Shown piece after piece: positions 53,120 through 62,834 of a stretch of 64,000 nt of DNA. A program made the translations under genes and the position numbers. Positions within the stretch are counted from its first letter, which is position 1. The number at the start of each line of letters is the position of its first letter. Where the stretch lies: the NCBI GenBank assembly GCA_038238115.1, contig JBBRYB010000008.1, forward strand, positions 1-64,000, written 5' to 3'. Below the pieces are notes generated by a model. That model was not told where the DNA came from. It worked only from the letters and a program-made list of their open reading frames with translations, and ran no database searches. Origin of the DNA: JBBRYB01 sp038238115. GTDB lineage: Bacteria; Actinomycetota; Actinomycetes; Propionibacteriales; Nocardioidaceae.

Positions 53120-53569
53120 TCAGCTCGGTCCATCAGCGGCGACATGAACGTCGACCGCCGAGCCGAGGCGGCGTCGTACCGTCGAGACCGAGTCTCCCTC
53201 GACGAATCGGCGCAACCCGCGGACCGAGGGCGCTTCGAGCACCACGTGACGTACACCGCGCCGCCTGGCCGCTCGCACAATCGTCCGCGTCGGGTTGCGG
53301 GTTACCGTGACCTGTCCGTCAGTCGGCACGTCGTCTCGCTCGAGGGCGTCCATGGCAGCCTTCACAATGGCGTGCTGAGCTTCTCGTTCCTTCAGGGTGG
53401 GCATCAGCCCGGGGTTGGGAAGTCCGAGCGCCGACCCGTACAGGCGCGCGGTCGAGAGCACCGCCACCGTCTCGGTCCCGGCGAGTTCACGCGCCAGATC
53501 AACGGTGGCGCGGCCGAACGGCACGCCGGTCGAGGCCAGCAGGACGACCGCCGGTTCTGCCGTCTGCAT
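53120..53569 (-). CDS. Universal stress protein (UspA-like)
   Basis: About 149 residues from ATG 53569; a TTG at 53599 overlaps the permease stop (TTGA) and could give coupled translation. The alpha/beta order fits a single Usp domain: AVVLLASTGVPFGRATVDLA at the start, VRAARRRGVRHVVLEAPS at the end. The usual G-x2-G-x9-G(S/T) ATP signature is not clear, so nucleotide binding is uncertain. Usp partners of amino-acid permeases are common. Confidence 0.7.
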   Translation of the reverse strand: MQTAEPAVVLLASTGVPFGRATVDLARELAGTETVAVLSTARLYGSALGLPNPGLMPTLKEREAQHAIVKAAMDALERDDVPTDGQVTVTRNPTRTIVRAARRRGVRHVVLEAPSVRGLRRFVEGDSVSTVRRRLGSAVDVHVAADGPS

Positions 53570-53595
53570 CCCGCCGGCGCGTCGCCACGGACGGA

Positions 53596-55101
53596 TCAAC
53601 TACGCGAAGGTGGGCTGGGCGACGAGGTCACGACGTTGGCGTCTCCCGCCCGTCGGTCCGCAGCAACGCGCCAAAGGTACAGCGGAAGGTATGCCGCAAT
53701 GATGACCAGGCCCAGGAAGAACAGGAACGAACCCTCCTCGGGTCCCACGACGAGCTTCGGGGCGTGCCAGCCTCCGTACGCCCAGACGAAGATGAAGAAA
53801 ATGAAGATGCCCAACGCGATCCAACGCATTGCGGCCGGCAGCCGCACCGGGCGTGCGAGGTCCGGGCGGAAATGGCTGTGCAGGAAGTACCCGGCGAGCG
53901 CGAGCGCGCACGACAGCAGGTAGCCCATATTAGAGAAGATGTAGATCCGCAATGGGGAACCGAACAAGACCACCACTGCCGAGCAGACGACGTTGAACAT
54001 CATCGCGTGGTCAGGCACGCCATGGCGGTTGACGTGCTGGAACCATCGCGGCAGAAGCCCGTCCTCGGACACCTGGAACAGTGATCGCCCGACCCCCATG
54101 ATGGCGTTGAGCACTGACAACAGCAGCGCGACGATGAGGGGGATGCCGATGACGTAGCTCACCCACTCCCCCGACGTGCCGAAGATGCGGACAGCGAAGT
54201 CAGTGAAGACGGTCAACGGGTCGAAGCTCTTCGCGACACCGAGCACGAGAACGAACATGAGCGGAATCATCACGTAGATGAACAGTCCGAAGAGCCCCTC
54301 CGCGGTCATCGCGATCTTGGCGTCTCGCGCAGGCTCGCGACACTCGCCGATGTAGCAGGCGGCGGCTTCCATCGCGAGGACCGACCACGTCATGATGAAG
54401 ATCCAGCTCAAGAAGAATGCAAAGGTCCCGTCGGTCGCGGCCGGCAGATGGAACCCGGTCACGTTCGACAGGTGCATCGAGCTCGGCTTGAAGAAGGGTA
54501 GAAATACCAGCAGCGTCAACGGCACCATCGACACCACGCCCAACAGCGTGGCGAACTCCGCGCCGAGCCGGATGCCGAGCAGCGACGGGACGAGCATGGC
54601 CAGCAACCCGAGGAAGGAAATGACGAGCACGGCGACGCTGACCGGCGCTCCCAGCGTTCCGAATGGAAGGAAAGTGCGACCAGCAGGCACGTGGAAGAGG
54701 CTGACGATGTACGACGAGGCGAGGATCATGTTGATCGGCGCGACCGGGAACCAGCCGAGCCAGTAGGCCCAGCCAGAGACTCCGCCGACGTGCTTCGCCG
54801 TGGTCGCACCGAGTGGCTTGAACGTCTCGAACGCGTACGACGGCAAGCCACCCGTGCGTTCTGGCATCATCGCGGCCAGCTCAGCCAGGCAGAAGCACAG
54901 CACGACGCCCATGGACGTGATGACGACGAACAACGGGATGGACGCTGCACCGAGACTCTGGACGGCGAACGGGGCAACACCGGTGACGAGGATGGTGCCG
55001 GCCAGCCCGATAACGAAGGCGCCCCACCAGTTCGTTCCTCGCTGAAGCCCGGAATCCGGCGTAAACGCCACCGGGCCGGAAGTTTCAGGATTGACAGCCA
55101 T
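53596..55101 (-). CDS. APC-superfamily amino-acid/amine permease
   Basis: 501 residues, about twelve membrane segments. The N-terminal consensus includes GAFVIGLAGTILVTGVAPFA, then FCLAELAAMMPERTGGLPSY. It likely imports the amine or amino acid used by the adjoining catabolic genes. ATG 55101 follows GGAGGAG. It is convergent with the GS-like gene and coupled to the Usp gene. Confidence 0.88.
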   Translation of the reverse strand: MAVNPETSGPVAFTPDSGLQRGTNWWGAFVIGLAGTILVTGVAPFAVQSLGAASIPLFVVITSMGVVLCFCLAELAAMMPERTGGLPSYAFETFKPLGATTAKHVGGVSGWAYWLGWFPVAPINMILASSYIVSLFHVPAGRTFLPFGTLGAPVSVAVLVISFLGLLAMLVPSLLGIRLGAEFATLLGVVSMVPLTLLVFLPFFKPSSMHLSNVTGFHLPAATDGTFAFFLSWIFIMTWSVLAMEAAACYIGECREPARDAKIAMTAEGLFGLFIYVMIPLMFVLVLGVAKSFDPLTVFTDFAVRIFGTSGEWVSYVIGIPLIVALLLSVLNAIMGVGRSLFQVSEDGLLPRWFQHVNRHGVPDHAMMFNVVCSAVVVLFGSPLRIYIFSNMGYLLSCALALAGYFLHSHFRPDLARPVRLPAAMRWIALGIFIFFIFVWAYGGWHAPKLVVGPEEGSFLFFLGLVIIAAYLPLYLWRVAADRRAGDANVVTSSPSPPSRS

Positions 55102-55377
55102 GCTTGTTCTCCTCCAGCGAGGTGATCCCGATCACCGAAGGATGGACCTTCCGCGGGTTTCTGACAAGGGCCGCGCCGAAGAGGATCCGGTTGACGCATG
55201 TTCAGAGCAAGGACCTCCGCCCGACCCCCGCACAGGAGAGACTGCCCGCCTTCGACCTCAAGCGCGTTGCTGACGCCGCGCTGACACTGGTCGCTCCATA
55301 CCTGGCAGACGGACGGCCGTTGGGACCGAGACGGCAGCCGGGCCTGGCTCGCGTTCGGTCATGGCAGGGTGGCGGGC
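55102..55377. other. Intergenic, nothing certain
   Basis: About 275 nt between the divergent permease and coiled-coil genes. It should contain both promoters. I see no gene or clear repeat. Confidence 0.35.
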
Positions 55378-56271
55378 ATGGACTTCGACGCTGTCGCCGA
55401 CGAGCTCTATGCTTTGCCGACGAACGAGTTCGTCAAGGCGCGCAACGCCTGTGTCAAGCGAGCCCGTGCCGACGGCGCACGGCCGCTCGCCCAGCGGATC
55501 CAGGCGCTGCAGAAACCGACTACGGCGGCCTGGCTCGCCAACCAGCTGGTGCGCGAGCACCGAGGCGAGATCGAGCCGCTCTTCGAGCTGGGCCGCGAGC
55601 TCCGCGAGGTGATGGCCGAACTCGGCGGGGACGAGCTGCGTGAGCTGACCCGACAGCGGTTCAAGCTGGTGTCCGGGTTGGTTCAGCAAGCTCGCGTCCT
55701 CGGGGGCAGGCGCGGAGTTCGGGTCAGCGATGACGTGGCGCAAGCGCTGCGGTCGACGTTCGAGGCGACGCTGTCCGATGCGGCGAGCGCGGAGGCGGTT
55801 TCCTCCGGCCGACTCACGGATGCGCTCCGGGTCTCCGGTTTTGGCGTCGCCGAAGCTCCTGACACCGCCAGCCAACACACTGACATCACCGCCGGTTCGT
55901 CGAAGGGTTCCGCAGCCGGAGGGGACGCGAGCGTGAGCGACCTGAGCGTCGAGCGGCAGCGTCGTCGTGCAGCCGCCAGGGAGCGGGCCGAGCATGCCGT
56001 GACCGTCGCCGAGCAGGCGGCGCAGCGGGCACACGCTGCCCAGGACAACGCCGGGTCCCGGCTTGACGCGGTGACGCGGCAGCGCCAGGAGGCAGTCGGT
56101 GCTGTCGAGCGGTTGGAGGAGGAGCTGCGGCGTGCTGGCGGCGTACTGGACCAGCGAGACATGGAGGCGCAGGCGGTACGCGAGGAGGTGGATGCCGCCG
56201 AACGCGCGGTGAGTGCGGCCGAGCGGGAGCGGCGGGACGCGCTGGAGCGGCTGGAGCAGCTGACGGACTGA
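55378..56271 (+). CDS. Coiled-coil hypothetical protein
   Basis: 297 residues from ATG 55378. A conserved-looking N-terminal domain (ADELYALPTNEFVKARNACV and KPTTAAWLANQLVREHRGE, about 1-110) recurs in actinobacterial proteins of unknown function. A linker follows, then a long Ala/Glu/Arg coiled coil (about 195-295: RERAEHAVTVAEQAAQRAH). No signal peptide or enzymatic motif. It is a single gene, with the Erm-type gene downstream. Confidence 0.75.
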   Translation: MDFDAVADELYALPTNEFVKARNACVKRARADGARPLAQRIQALQKPTTAAWLANQLVREHRGEIEPLFELGRELREVMAELGGDELRELTRQRFKLVSGLVQQARVLGGRRGVRVSDDVAQALRSTFEATLSDAASAEAVSSGRLTDALRVSGFGVAEAPDTASQHTDITAGSSKGSAAGGDASVSDLSVERQRRRAAARERAEHAVTVAEQAAQRAHAAQDNAGSRLDAVTRQRQEAVGAVERLEEELRRAGGVLDQRDMEAQAVREEVDAAERAVSAAERERRDALERLEQLTD

Positions 56272-56682
56272 GGCCCCACGAGGTACGCAGCCCGCGAATC
56301 CGGCGGGGGCCCGCGACGATGAGGACGGCGAGGTAGCAAGACGCCATCGGAGGTCCACACGTCGAGATGGAGCCGACTCTCGATGGCGGCCTGACACTGG
56401 TTAGCGGCAAGGTGAAGAGTCTTGCTCGACCGTACAGCCTGGCCGCTGCGACCACCCCAGTCGCGGGCGTTCGCCTGGCCCGAGCGGTGGCGCTCTCACA
56501 GGATTCCCGCCGGTCACGCCTGCTGCGCTCTCGCAGCAATGTCAGCGACCCCTACCGGCGAGCGACTTCGGAGCAAGCCCTGCCGATGTGGCGCCTTCGG
56601 AGCCGACTCGTAATTCAGTTGCTCCCGGCACGGTGTGCTTCCTATCGTGGGGACATGGCAGCGTTCATGGTGACGGTGCGTC
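56272..56682. other. 411-nt region upstream of the Erm-type gene
   Basis: No convincing gene. A short frame from ATG 56655 (about 39 codons, Arg/Ser-rich) overlaps the start of the methyltransferase gene and could be a leader peptide, a common way to regulate erm genes, but nothing specific supports it. Confidence 0.35.
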
Positions 56683-57267
56683 GTGTCCGCGGCCGGAGGG
56701 CGTCGGTCCTCACCTCGGCAACGCGCTCGGCCCGAGGCCACAGAGCGACGATGGGGCTGGCATCGGCTTTCTGATCGTTGCGCGGCTCGGGTCGTCGAGG
56801 CCGCCGGAGTGCAGCCGGGCGATCTGGTGGTCGACGTGGGCGCAGGTGAGGGCGCGCTGACACGTCCGCTGCTGGCTGCCGGAGCACGCGTGATCGCAGT
56901 CGAGCTACACCCGCGACGGCGCGAGATGCTGCGTGCCCGCTTCGCCGGGCAGTCGGTCACGGTGGTCGGTGCCGACGCCACCCGGTTCCGGTGGCCGAGG
57001 CGGTCCTTCCGGGTGGTGGCGAATCCGCCGTACACCGTCTCGAGCACCCTGCTCCGGCAGCTGCTGCGGCGGGGGAGCGGCCTGTCGTCGGCCGACCTGG
57101 TCCTCCAGAGACGGGTAGTGCGACAGATCGTCGACGCTCAGGCGGCCGGAGCCGGCGGGGGGAACCGCAACTTCCGGTTCCAGCGGGGGTTGACCATACC
57201 GCGCAGCGCATTTCGCCCGGCACCGCGAGTCGACTCGGCGGTTCTGGTCATCCGGCGTCGAACCTAG
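56683..57267 (+). CDS. Erm-family 23S rRNA adenine N6-methyltransferase
   Basis: About 194 residues. The N-terminal WGWHRLSDRCAARVVEAAGV resembles actinobacterial Erm proteins. Motif I is LVVDVGAGEGALTRPLL, motif II VIAVELHPRRREML, and the target-base motif VANPPYTVSSTLL. Erm enzymes methylate 23S A2058 and give macrolide-lincosamide-streptogramin B resistance. The length is short compared with usual Erm (about 240-300), because the C-terminal extension is missing. The start is uncertain (GTG 56683). Confusion with KsgA is unlikely given the WGWH start. Confidence 0.83.
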   Translation: MSAAGGRRSSPRQRARPEATERRWGWHRLSDRCAARVVEAAGVQPGDLVVDVGAGEGALTRPLLAAGARVIAVELHPRRREMLRARFAGQSVTVVGADATRFRWPRRSFRVVANPPYTVSSTLLRQLLRRGSGLSSADLVLQRRVVRQIVDAQAAGAGGGNRNFRFQRGLTIPRSAFRPAPRVDSAVLVIRRRT

Positions 57268-57484
57268 TCCCTCGCGGTAGCCATGCGCGCACCTGTGCAG
57301 GACGAGCCTCAGGTTCCCGCGCCCGGACGGCCCTCCCCGTCTCCTTCGGATTCAGTCTCGAACGGTGGCCCTGGCTGAGGCGACCCGGCTGGTCGAGGCA
57401 GCCTGGCCGCGCACGACCGGCTGAGTCTCGGTGCGGGCGCCCGCGGAGACGCACGCCTGGCCCCGACAGCGCGGTTGTAGCTGG

Positions 57485-58006
57485 TCACGGCTTCGCGGGT
57501 CGGGACTGCCCGGAATCTTGTCCTGGCCCGCCAGGCGCGTCACCCGCTGAGTCGTCCGGCGTGCTAGCGAGATCGTGCCTCAACCCGGTCAAGGCGGCTT
57601 CGGCAGCGGATCCGAGCCCGCGCACGCACTGACAGCCAGGCGGGTGCGCGTCGCGATGCCAGGCGATGAGGAATTGCAGGGCGAGCTGGTTGACCCGGTA
57701 GTCATGCTCTGCTTTGATCCGATCCCGCTCGGCTTGCCGGTTCTGCGACAACAGCAGTAGCGGAGCCGCATATGCGGCCTGGGTGGAAAACAGCAGGTTC
57801 AACAAGATGAACGGGTACGGGTCCCACCGACGCAGGAACGCCACGACGTTCAGGGTGACCCACACGATGACGACCACTGTCTGCGCCGAGATGAAGGCCC
57901 AGGAGCCGAAACGTGCAGTTACCTGATCCGCCAGCCGTTCCCCGGTGGTCCGATGGTCGTATCGGCGCTGGTTTGCTGGGTGCCGATGGGAGCTCATCGT
58001 GGTCAC
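57485..58006 (-). CDS. DUF1003 membrane protein
   Basis: 173 residues. ERLADQVTARFGSWAFISAQ, then VVAFLRRWDPYPFILLNLLF and STQAAYAAPLLLLSQNRQ are the DUF1003 core with two membrane helices. The C-terminal half is cytosolic, ending in a disordered tail. Function unknown. GTG 58006 or ATG 57997 starts it. Confidence 0.87.
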   Translation of the reverse strand: MTTMSSHRHPANQRRYDHRTTGERLADQVTARFGSWAFISAQTVVVIVWVTLNVVAFLRRWDPYPFILLNLLFSTQAAYAAPLLLLSQNRQAERDRIKAEHDYRVNQLALQFLIAWHRDAHPPGCQCVRGLGSAAEAALTGLRHDLASTPDDSAGDAPGGPGQDSGQSRPAKP

Positions 58007-58147
58007 GTCTCTCGCAGTGCCGCCGCGCGGGTTCGCCGTCTGATCGGTACTTGTAGCATGCAGTCAATCTCTTTACAAGGGTTGCCACAAACCGATAGAA
58101 CGTCTGGACAATCCACCGCATCCTTCGCCGCTCGCAAGGAGCTCATC

Positions 58148-58715
58148 GTGGACCGCACGCGCCACTCATCGGAACAGTCCGCCCTCCATCCGGCTTCACC
58201 CGCCGGCACTTCCTCGGCCTGGGCGCACTCACCACGGCTGCTCTGGTGACCGGCTGCGGTGGCGGCCAGGGTGTCGGAGATACCAACTCGGCAGGCGTTG
58301 GAGGTTTCAGCGGCACGTACGACGGTCCCGCGCTCACGCTCGACTACTGGAACGGCTTCACTGGCGGCGACGGTCCGGCCATGACCTCGCTGGTCAACAC
58401 GTTCAACAACCAGGACAAGAAAATCACCATCAAGCCGAACACCCTCGAGTGGGCGGACTTCTACCAGAAGCTCCCGGCGGCCGTCCAAGCCGGCAAAGGC
58501 CCGGACGTCGGCGCGATGCATCTCGACCAGCTGGCGACCAACCCGCACGCAGCGTCATCGTGCCCGTCGACGACGTGGCCAGCGCGCTCGGTCTGCAAGA
58601 GTCGGACTTCGCGCCGTCGGTGTGGCCGCCGGGCATCTACAACGGGAAGCGCTACGGCATCCCCTTGGACGTGCACTGCTTGGCCATGTACTACAACAAG
58701 GACCACTTCTCCCAA
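58148..58715 (+). pseudogene. 5' part of a sugar ABC-transporter binding protein, frameshifted
   Basis: GTG 58148 (AAGGAG upstream) begins a Tat-type leader; a frame change then gives SGFTRRHFLGLGALTTAALV with a lipobox ending TGC. The mature part LTLDYWNGFTGGDGPAM and GKGPDVGAMHLDQLATN is typical of MalE/UgpB-like proteins. A second frame change near 58545-58556 is needed to reach VIVPVDDVASALGLQESDFA and MYYNKDHFSQ. The IS3-family insertion then ends it. The 3' part is at 60283-61068. Confidence 0.87.
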
Positions 58716-60282
58716 CCCTGCGTGTCAGGGTGAGTTGAGTCCAGTGGTTCACAGCAAGTCCGACGCAGGGCGAGATTCAGGAATCGATTCACGTGTCCAG
58801 TTCAGTTCTTTCGAGCATGACCAGTCTCGCCGATGATGGGGTGATGGATGGTTCTCCTTCGTCTCCACGTGCCGGTGGTCCGTCGCGTCGGCGATCGTTC
58901 ACCCCCGGCCCAGAAGCTGGAGCACCTGTCCGCCTACGAGAAGGCGTGTGAACGCTCCGAGGGCGGCGCGTATCTGCGTCGCGAGGGCCTGTACTCCTCG
59001 CTGATCTCCGAATGGCGCCGGCTGCGCGATGCCGGTGTCCTTGAGGGCAAGCGGCCTGGTGCGCGGGTCGGGCGTCCGAGTGCCGAGCAGGCCGAGATAG
59101 GCCGGCTGCGTCGCGAGCTCGCGGATCGGGAGCGGAGGTTGGCCACCACCGAGACCGCACTGGAGATCATGGGAAAAGCACACGCGCTCTTGGAGCAGAT
59201 CTCCGAGAGCGCGGAGACCGAGCAGCCCGCACCGCGGCGACCGAAGCGCTGATGGGCACCTATCTCGAGCTCACCGCCGCGGGAGTGCCCACGCGGGCGG
59301 CCGCGGGGTTGACCGGGGTTTCGCGGGCCACCGCCATCCGAGCCCGGAAACCAGCACCGGATTCGGCCCCAGTCGCTGCGTCGGCGCCGGTGAACAAGCT
59401 GAGTCTGGTCGAGCGGACCAGGGTGCTTGAGGTCCTGGACTCCGAGGAGTTCGTTGACCAGGCGCCGTTGCAGGTCTACGCCACGCTGCTTGAACGGGGC
59501 CAGTACCTGTGTTCGGTCTCCACGATGTATCGGATCCTGGCCGGAGCCGGCCAGGTTGCAGAGCGACGACGGCTCGCCCGCCACCCGGCCCGGGCGGTGC
59601 CCGAGCTGGTCGCGACCGGACCGGGACAGGTTTATACCTGGGACATCACCAAGCTGCCCGGACCGGCCAAGGGTCTCTACTACGACGCCTACGTGATGAT
59701 CGACATCTACTCCCGTTACATCGTCGGCGCGCACGTCCACGCCCACGAGGCCGGCATCTTGGCCGAGGAGATGATGAAGCAGATCTTCGGCGTCCATGGC
59801 ATCCCGACCGTGGTGCACGCCGACCGCGGCACCTCGATGACCAGCAAGTCGGTGGCGACCCTGCTCGCCGATCTGGGCGTGACCCGCTCCCATTCCAGGC
59901 CCAGCGTGAGCAACGACAACCCCTACTCCGAATCGCTGTTCAAGACCATGAAGTACGCCCCGGTCTTCCCCGAACGGTTCGGCTCGATCAGCGATGCCCG
60001 AACCTTCATGGAGCGGTTCGCCACGGCCTACAACCACGAGCACCACCACACCGGGATCGGCCTGCACACCCCCGCCGACATCCACTACGGCCACGTCGCG
60101 ACCGTCAGCGCCGACAGGTCAGCAGCGCTCGCGGCAGCCCGTCTCCAGTACCCCGAGCGCTTCGCCGCCGACACACCCCAAGATCCTCGCGCTGCCCGGC
60201 GACGCCTGGATCAACGAACCAGCGGCCGCCGAAACCTCGGCTGCCTAACACCCTCTGGCCTCAGACACCTTGAAAAATTTCG
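58716..60282. mobile_element. IS3-family insertion sequence in the binding-protein gene
   Basis: About 1.57 kb with an orfA/orfB pair. The flanking CAA (58713-58715 and 60283-60285) would be a 3-bp target duplication and restores the host frame (HFSQ-AGVK). The ends carry only loosely similar inverted sequences (GTGTCAGGGTGAG against the complement GTGTCTGAGGCCAG), so exact termini are uncertain by some bases. Confidence 0.8.
58817..59252 (+). pseudogene. IS3-family transposase orfA, frameshifted
   Basis: ATG 58817 gives MTSLADDGVMDGSPSSPRAG then PSRRRSFTP, after which one extra base in a C-run (about 58900) shifts the frame. The correct continuation AQKLEHLSAYEKACERSEGG is in the frame from 58848. 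HTH part followed by a leucine-rich coiled coil (EIGRLRRELADRERRLATTE). It ends one base into orfB (TGATG). Confidence 0.75.
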
Positions 60283-60403
60283 CAAGCGGGAGTCAAGTCG
60301 GCACCCACCGACGCCGCGAGCCTCGATGCTGCTTGCAAGAAGCTACAGGCAGCCGGGTTCGACACACCGTTCTGGATGCCGAACCAGTGGCCGGCGCACC
60401 TGA
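59252..60403 (+). CDS. IS3-family transposase orfB (DDE integrase core)
   Basis: 383 residues as read. Helical N-terminus, then the rve domain with DDE residues in YTWDITKLPGP, VVHADRGTSM and NPYSESLFKTMKY. Near 60160 the frame that continues the normal C-terminus (PKILALPGDAWINEPAAAET) is out of register, so the encoded tail after YPERF is abnormal and runs past the IS end. All catalytic residues precede the shift, so activity is possible but uncertain. Confidence 0.82.
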   Translation: MGTYLELTAAGVPTRAAAGLTGVSRATAIRARKPAPDSAPVAASAPVNKLSLVERTRVLEVLDSEEFVDQAPLQVYATLLERGQYLCSVSTMYRILAGAGQVAERRRLARHPARAVPELVATGPGQVYTWDITKLPGPAKGLYYDAYVMIDIYSRYIVGAHVHAHEAGILAEEMMKQIFGVHGIPTVVHADRGTSMTSKSVATLLADLGVTRSHSRPSVSNDNPYSESLFKTMKYAPVFPERFGSISDARTFMERFATAYNHEHHHTGIGLHTPADIHYGHVATVSADRSAALAAARLQYPERFAADTPQDPRAARRRLDQRTSGRRNLGCLTPSGLRHLEKFRKRESSRHPPTPRASMLLARSYRQPGSTHRSGCRTSGRRT

Positions 60404-61068
60404 TGTTTCTCAGTGTGCTGTGGCAGTTCGGTGGCGACCCGTACGCCGCTGACGGGTCCAAGGCGACGTACGCGTCCGACGCCGGCGTCAAGGCGCTCAC
60501 CTGGATGACCGACCAGATCGCCAAGGGCTACAGCCCGACCAACGTCGACATCGACGCCCAGTACCTGGCCTTCAAGAACGGCAAGACATCCATCACCTGG
60601 GACGGCATCTGGCAGATCAACGACTTGGAAGCGGCCGGCATCAACTACGGGATCGCACCGCTGCCGACTGTTGGCGACGAGCCCGCCTCCTGGTCGAACT
60701 CGCACAACTTCTTCCTCACCTCTCAGGCCGCGAGCGACCAGGACCGCTCGGACGCATCGAAGGTGTTCATCAGCTGGATGAGCGATCAGTCGGACAAGTG
60801 GTCGAAGGCGGGGATGATCCCCGCCCGCAACTCGGCTCGGACGAAGCCGGCCTTCACGCAGTCCGTCCAGTACGGCATCAAAGAGCAGATCGACCATCTG
60901 CACTTCCTGCCGCCGGTGCCTGGCCTGGGCGATGTCCAGCCGCAGACGCTCGAGGTAGCAGTCAACAAAGCCGTCCTTGGGCAGTCGTCGGTCCAAGATG
61001 CCCTCTCCAAGGCACAGTCCGATGCCACCCAGCTGATGCAGGACAACCTCGCCCAATTCGGCGGCTGA
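60283..61068 (+). pseudogene. 3' part of the interrupted sugar-binding protein
   Basis: Continues the binding protein after the IS: AGVKSAPTDAASLDAACKKL, NQWPAHLMFLSVLWQFGGDP, NGKTSITWDGIWQINDLEAA and a normal C-terminus ending DNLAQFGG. About 260 residues, intact from 60286 on. It ends 3 nt before the first permease gene. Without the N-terminal part the importer lacks its receptor. Confidence 0.87.
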
Positions 61069-61071
61069 CGC

Positions 61072-62025
61072 ATGGCTGTAGAGACCCTCGAGGGCGCCAC
61101 CTGGGCGCGCTCGTCGGTGGCCGGCAGGGGGTCGATGCGCGACAGTCCGCTGACGGCTTGGCTGTTCTTGGCCCCGTACCTTGTGTTGTTCCTGACTTTC
61201 GTGCTGGCGCCGATCATCTTCGGCTTGTGGATCAGCCTGCACAACTGGGACTTCACGTTGCCACGCAAGCCGTTTGTGGGATTGCAGAACTACAAGGATC
61301 TGCTCGACAGCAAGTCGGTGTCGTTCGCACCGTTCTGGAACTCGATGAAGGCCACCGGCATCTTCACAGTGTTCAGCGTCCCCCTGCTACTCGTTGTCCC
61401 CTTGGCGGTAGCCCTCGTGATGAGCCAGGCGTTTCGAGGACGCAACCTCGTCCGCGCCATCTACTTCGCTCCCTACGTGCTTGGCGTTGCCGTTGTCGGC
61501 CTGCTGTGGCGGTTTCTCCTCGACGCCAACATCGGTGTCATCAACTACCTTGCGGGGCTGATCGGTCTGCCCGACACGACACCGTGGCTGAGCTCGGTGC
61601 CGGAGGCCTGGGTCGCCCTGGTGGGGGTGACCGTGTGGTGGACCATGGGTTTCAACTCGGTGATCTTCCTCGCCGGACTGCAAGACATCCCTCGTGAGCA
61701 ATACGAGGCGGCCAGGGTGGACGGGGCTGGGCCCCTGCGGTCCTTCTGGCACGTCACGATACCGGGGCTGCGGCCCGTCAGCGTATTCGTGACCATGACG
61801 ACGATCATCGCCTCAGCCAACATGTTCGGGCAGTCCTTCCTCATGACGAACGGCGCCCCGGGCCAGAAGACACGGACCGCGATCTTCCAGATCGCCGAGA
61901 CGGGACTGCAGAACTTCCAGATGGGCTCCGCCGCGGCGGCGAGCTGGATCCTCACCGTGGCGCTGATGTTGACGTCTGTGGTCGTCTTTTCGCTCTTCCG
62001 GGACAGGGACGCTGGTCGGGCATGA
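61072..62025 (+). CDS. Sugar ABC-transporter permease (MalF/UgpA-like)
   Basis: 317 residues, six membrane segments. The EAA loop that contacts the ATPase is EQYEAARVDGAGPLRSFWHV. First membrane helix TAWLFLAPYLVLFLTFVLAP. It pairs with the next gene. No ATP-binding subunit is encoded nearby; actinobacteria often use a shared MsiK-type ATPase. Confidence 0.92.
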   Translation: MAVETLEGATWARSSVAGRGSMRDSPLTAWLFLAPYLVLFLTFVLAPIIFGLWISLHNWDFTLPRKPFVGLQNYKDLLDSKSVSFAPFWNSMKATGIFTVFSVPLLLVVPLAVALVMSQAFRGRNLVRAIYFAPYVLGVAVVGLLWRFLLDANIGVINYLAGLIGLPDTTPWLSSVPEAWVALVGVTVWWTMGFNSVIFLAGLQDIPREQYEAARVDGAGPLRSFWHVTIPGLRPVSVFVTMTTIIASANMFGQSFLMTNGAPGQKTRTAIFQIAETGLQNFQMGSAAAASWILTVALMLTSVVVFSLFRDRDAGRA

Positions 62026-62834
62026 AGGCACTGCGCGCTTCGTTGCTCGCCATCTTGACGCTGATGTTTGTCAGCCCGTTGCTCTTCATGCTGCTGACGT
62101 CGTTCAAGACCGGTCGAGAGGCGTCACAGACACCGCCAACGCTGTTTCCCGAACAGCCGACGACGCAGGCGTATGACCACATCTTCCTTGCCTCGGACAC
62201 ACCGGTCCTGCGGTGGTTTACGAACTCGCTCTTCGCTGCCTCGGCGAACGCCCTCATCGTGGTGGCGACGTCGGCGTTGGCGGCCTACGCCATTGCCAGA
62301 ATGGATTTCCCGGGACGCAGGGTCATCTTCGGTCTGATTGTCGCGACCCTGTTCGTTCCCCCGGTCATCCTCATCATTCCCAACTATGAGATTGTCGGTC
62401 GGCTGTACTGGCTCGACACCCTGACGGCGATCATCGTCCCCACGGCGGCCAACGCGTTCGGAGTCTGCTTCCTCCCACAGTTCTTCCTCCAGTTGCCGCT
62501 GGAGCTCGAGGAGTCCGCCTTCCTCGACGGCGCCAACCGATGGCAGGTCTTCTGGCGGGTCGTGCCGCCGCTGTCGAAGCCGGCGCTGGCCACGTTGGCA
62601 CTCTTGGCATTCCTCACCAACTGGAACGACTTCCTATGGCCTGTCTACGTCTTGTTTAGTCCTGAGCATCAGACGCTCCAGGCCGGTCTGTCGACTTTGC
62701 AGTCGGCCAACAGCGTGCGCTATGACCTGCTCATGGCGGGAGCCGTGATTGCCAGCGTCCCGGTGCTCGTGCTGTTCGTGGTGGCGCAGCGCTTCGTCAT
62801 CGAAGGTGTTTCGCGTTCAAGTCTGAAGGGATGA
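62022..62834 (+). CDS. Sugar ABC-transporter permease (MalG/UgpE-like)
   Basis: 270 residues, six membrane segments, EAA loop ELEESAFLDGANRWQVFWRV. The ATG at 62022 overlaps the previous stop (ATGA). It looks intact, although the substrate-binding protein of the same operon is disrupted. Confidence 0.92.
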   Translation: MKALRASLLAILTLMFVSPLLFMLLTSFKTGREASQTPPTLFPEQPTTQAYDHIFLASDTPVLRWFTNSLFAASANALIVVATSALAAYAIARMDFPGRRVIFGLIVATLFVPPVILIIPNYEIVGRLYWLDTLTAIIVPTAANAFGVCFLPQFFLQLPLELEESAFLDGANRWQVFWRVVPPLSKPALATLALLAFLTNWNDFLWPVYVLFSPEHQTLQAGLSTLQSANSVRYDLLMAGAVIASVPVLVLFVVAQRFVIEGVSRSSLKG

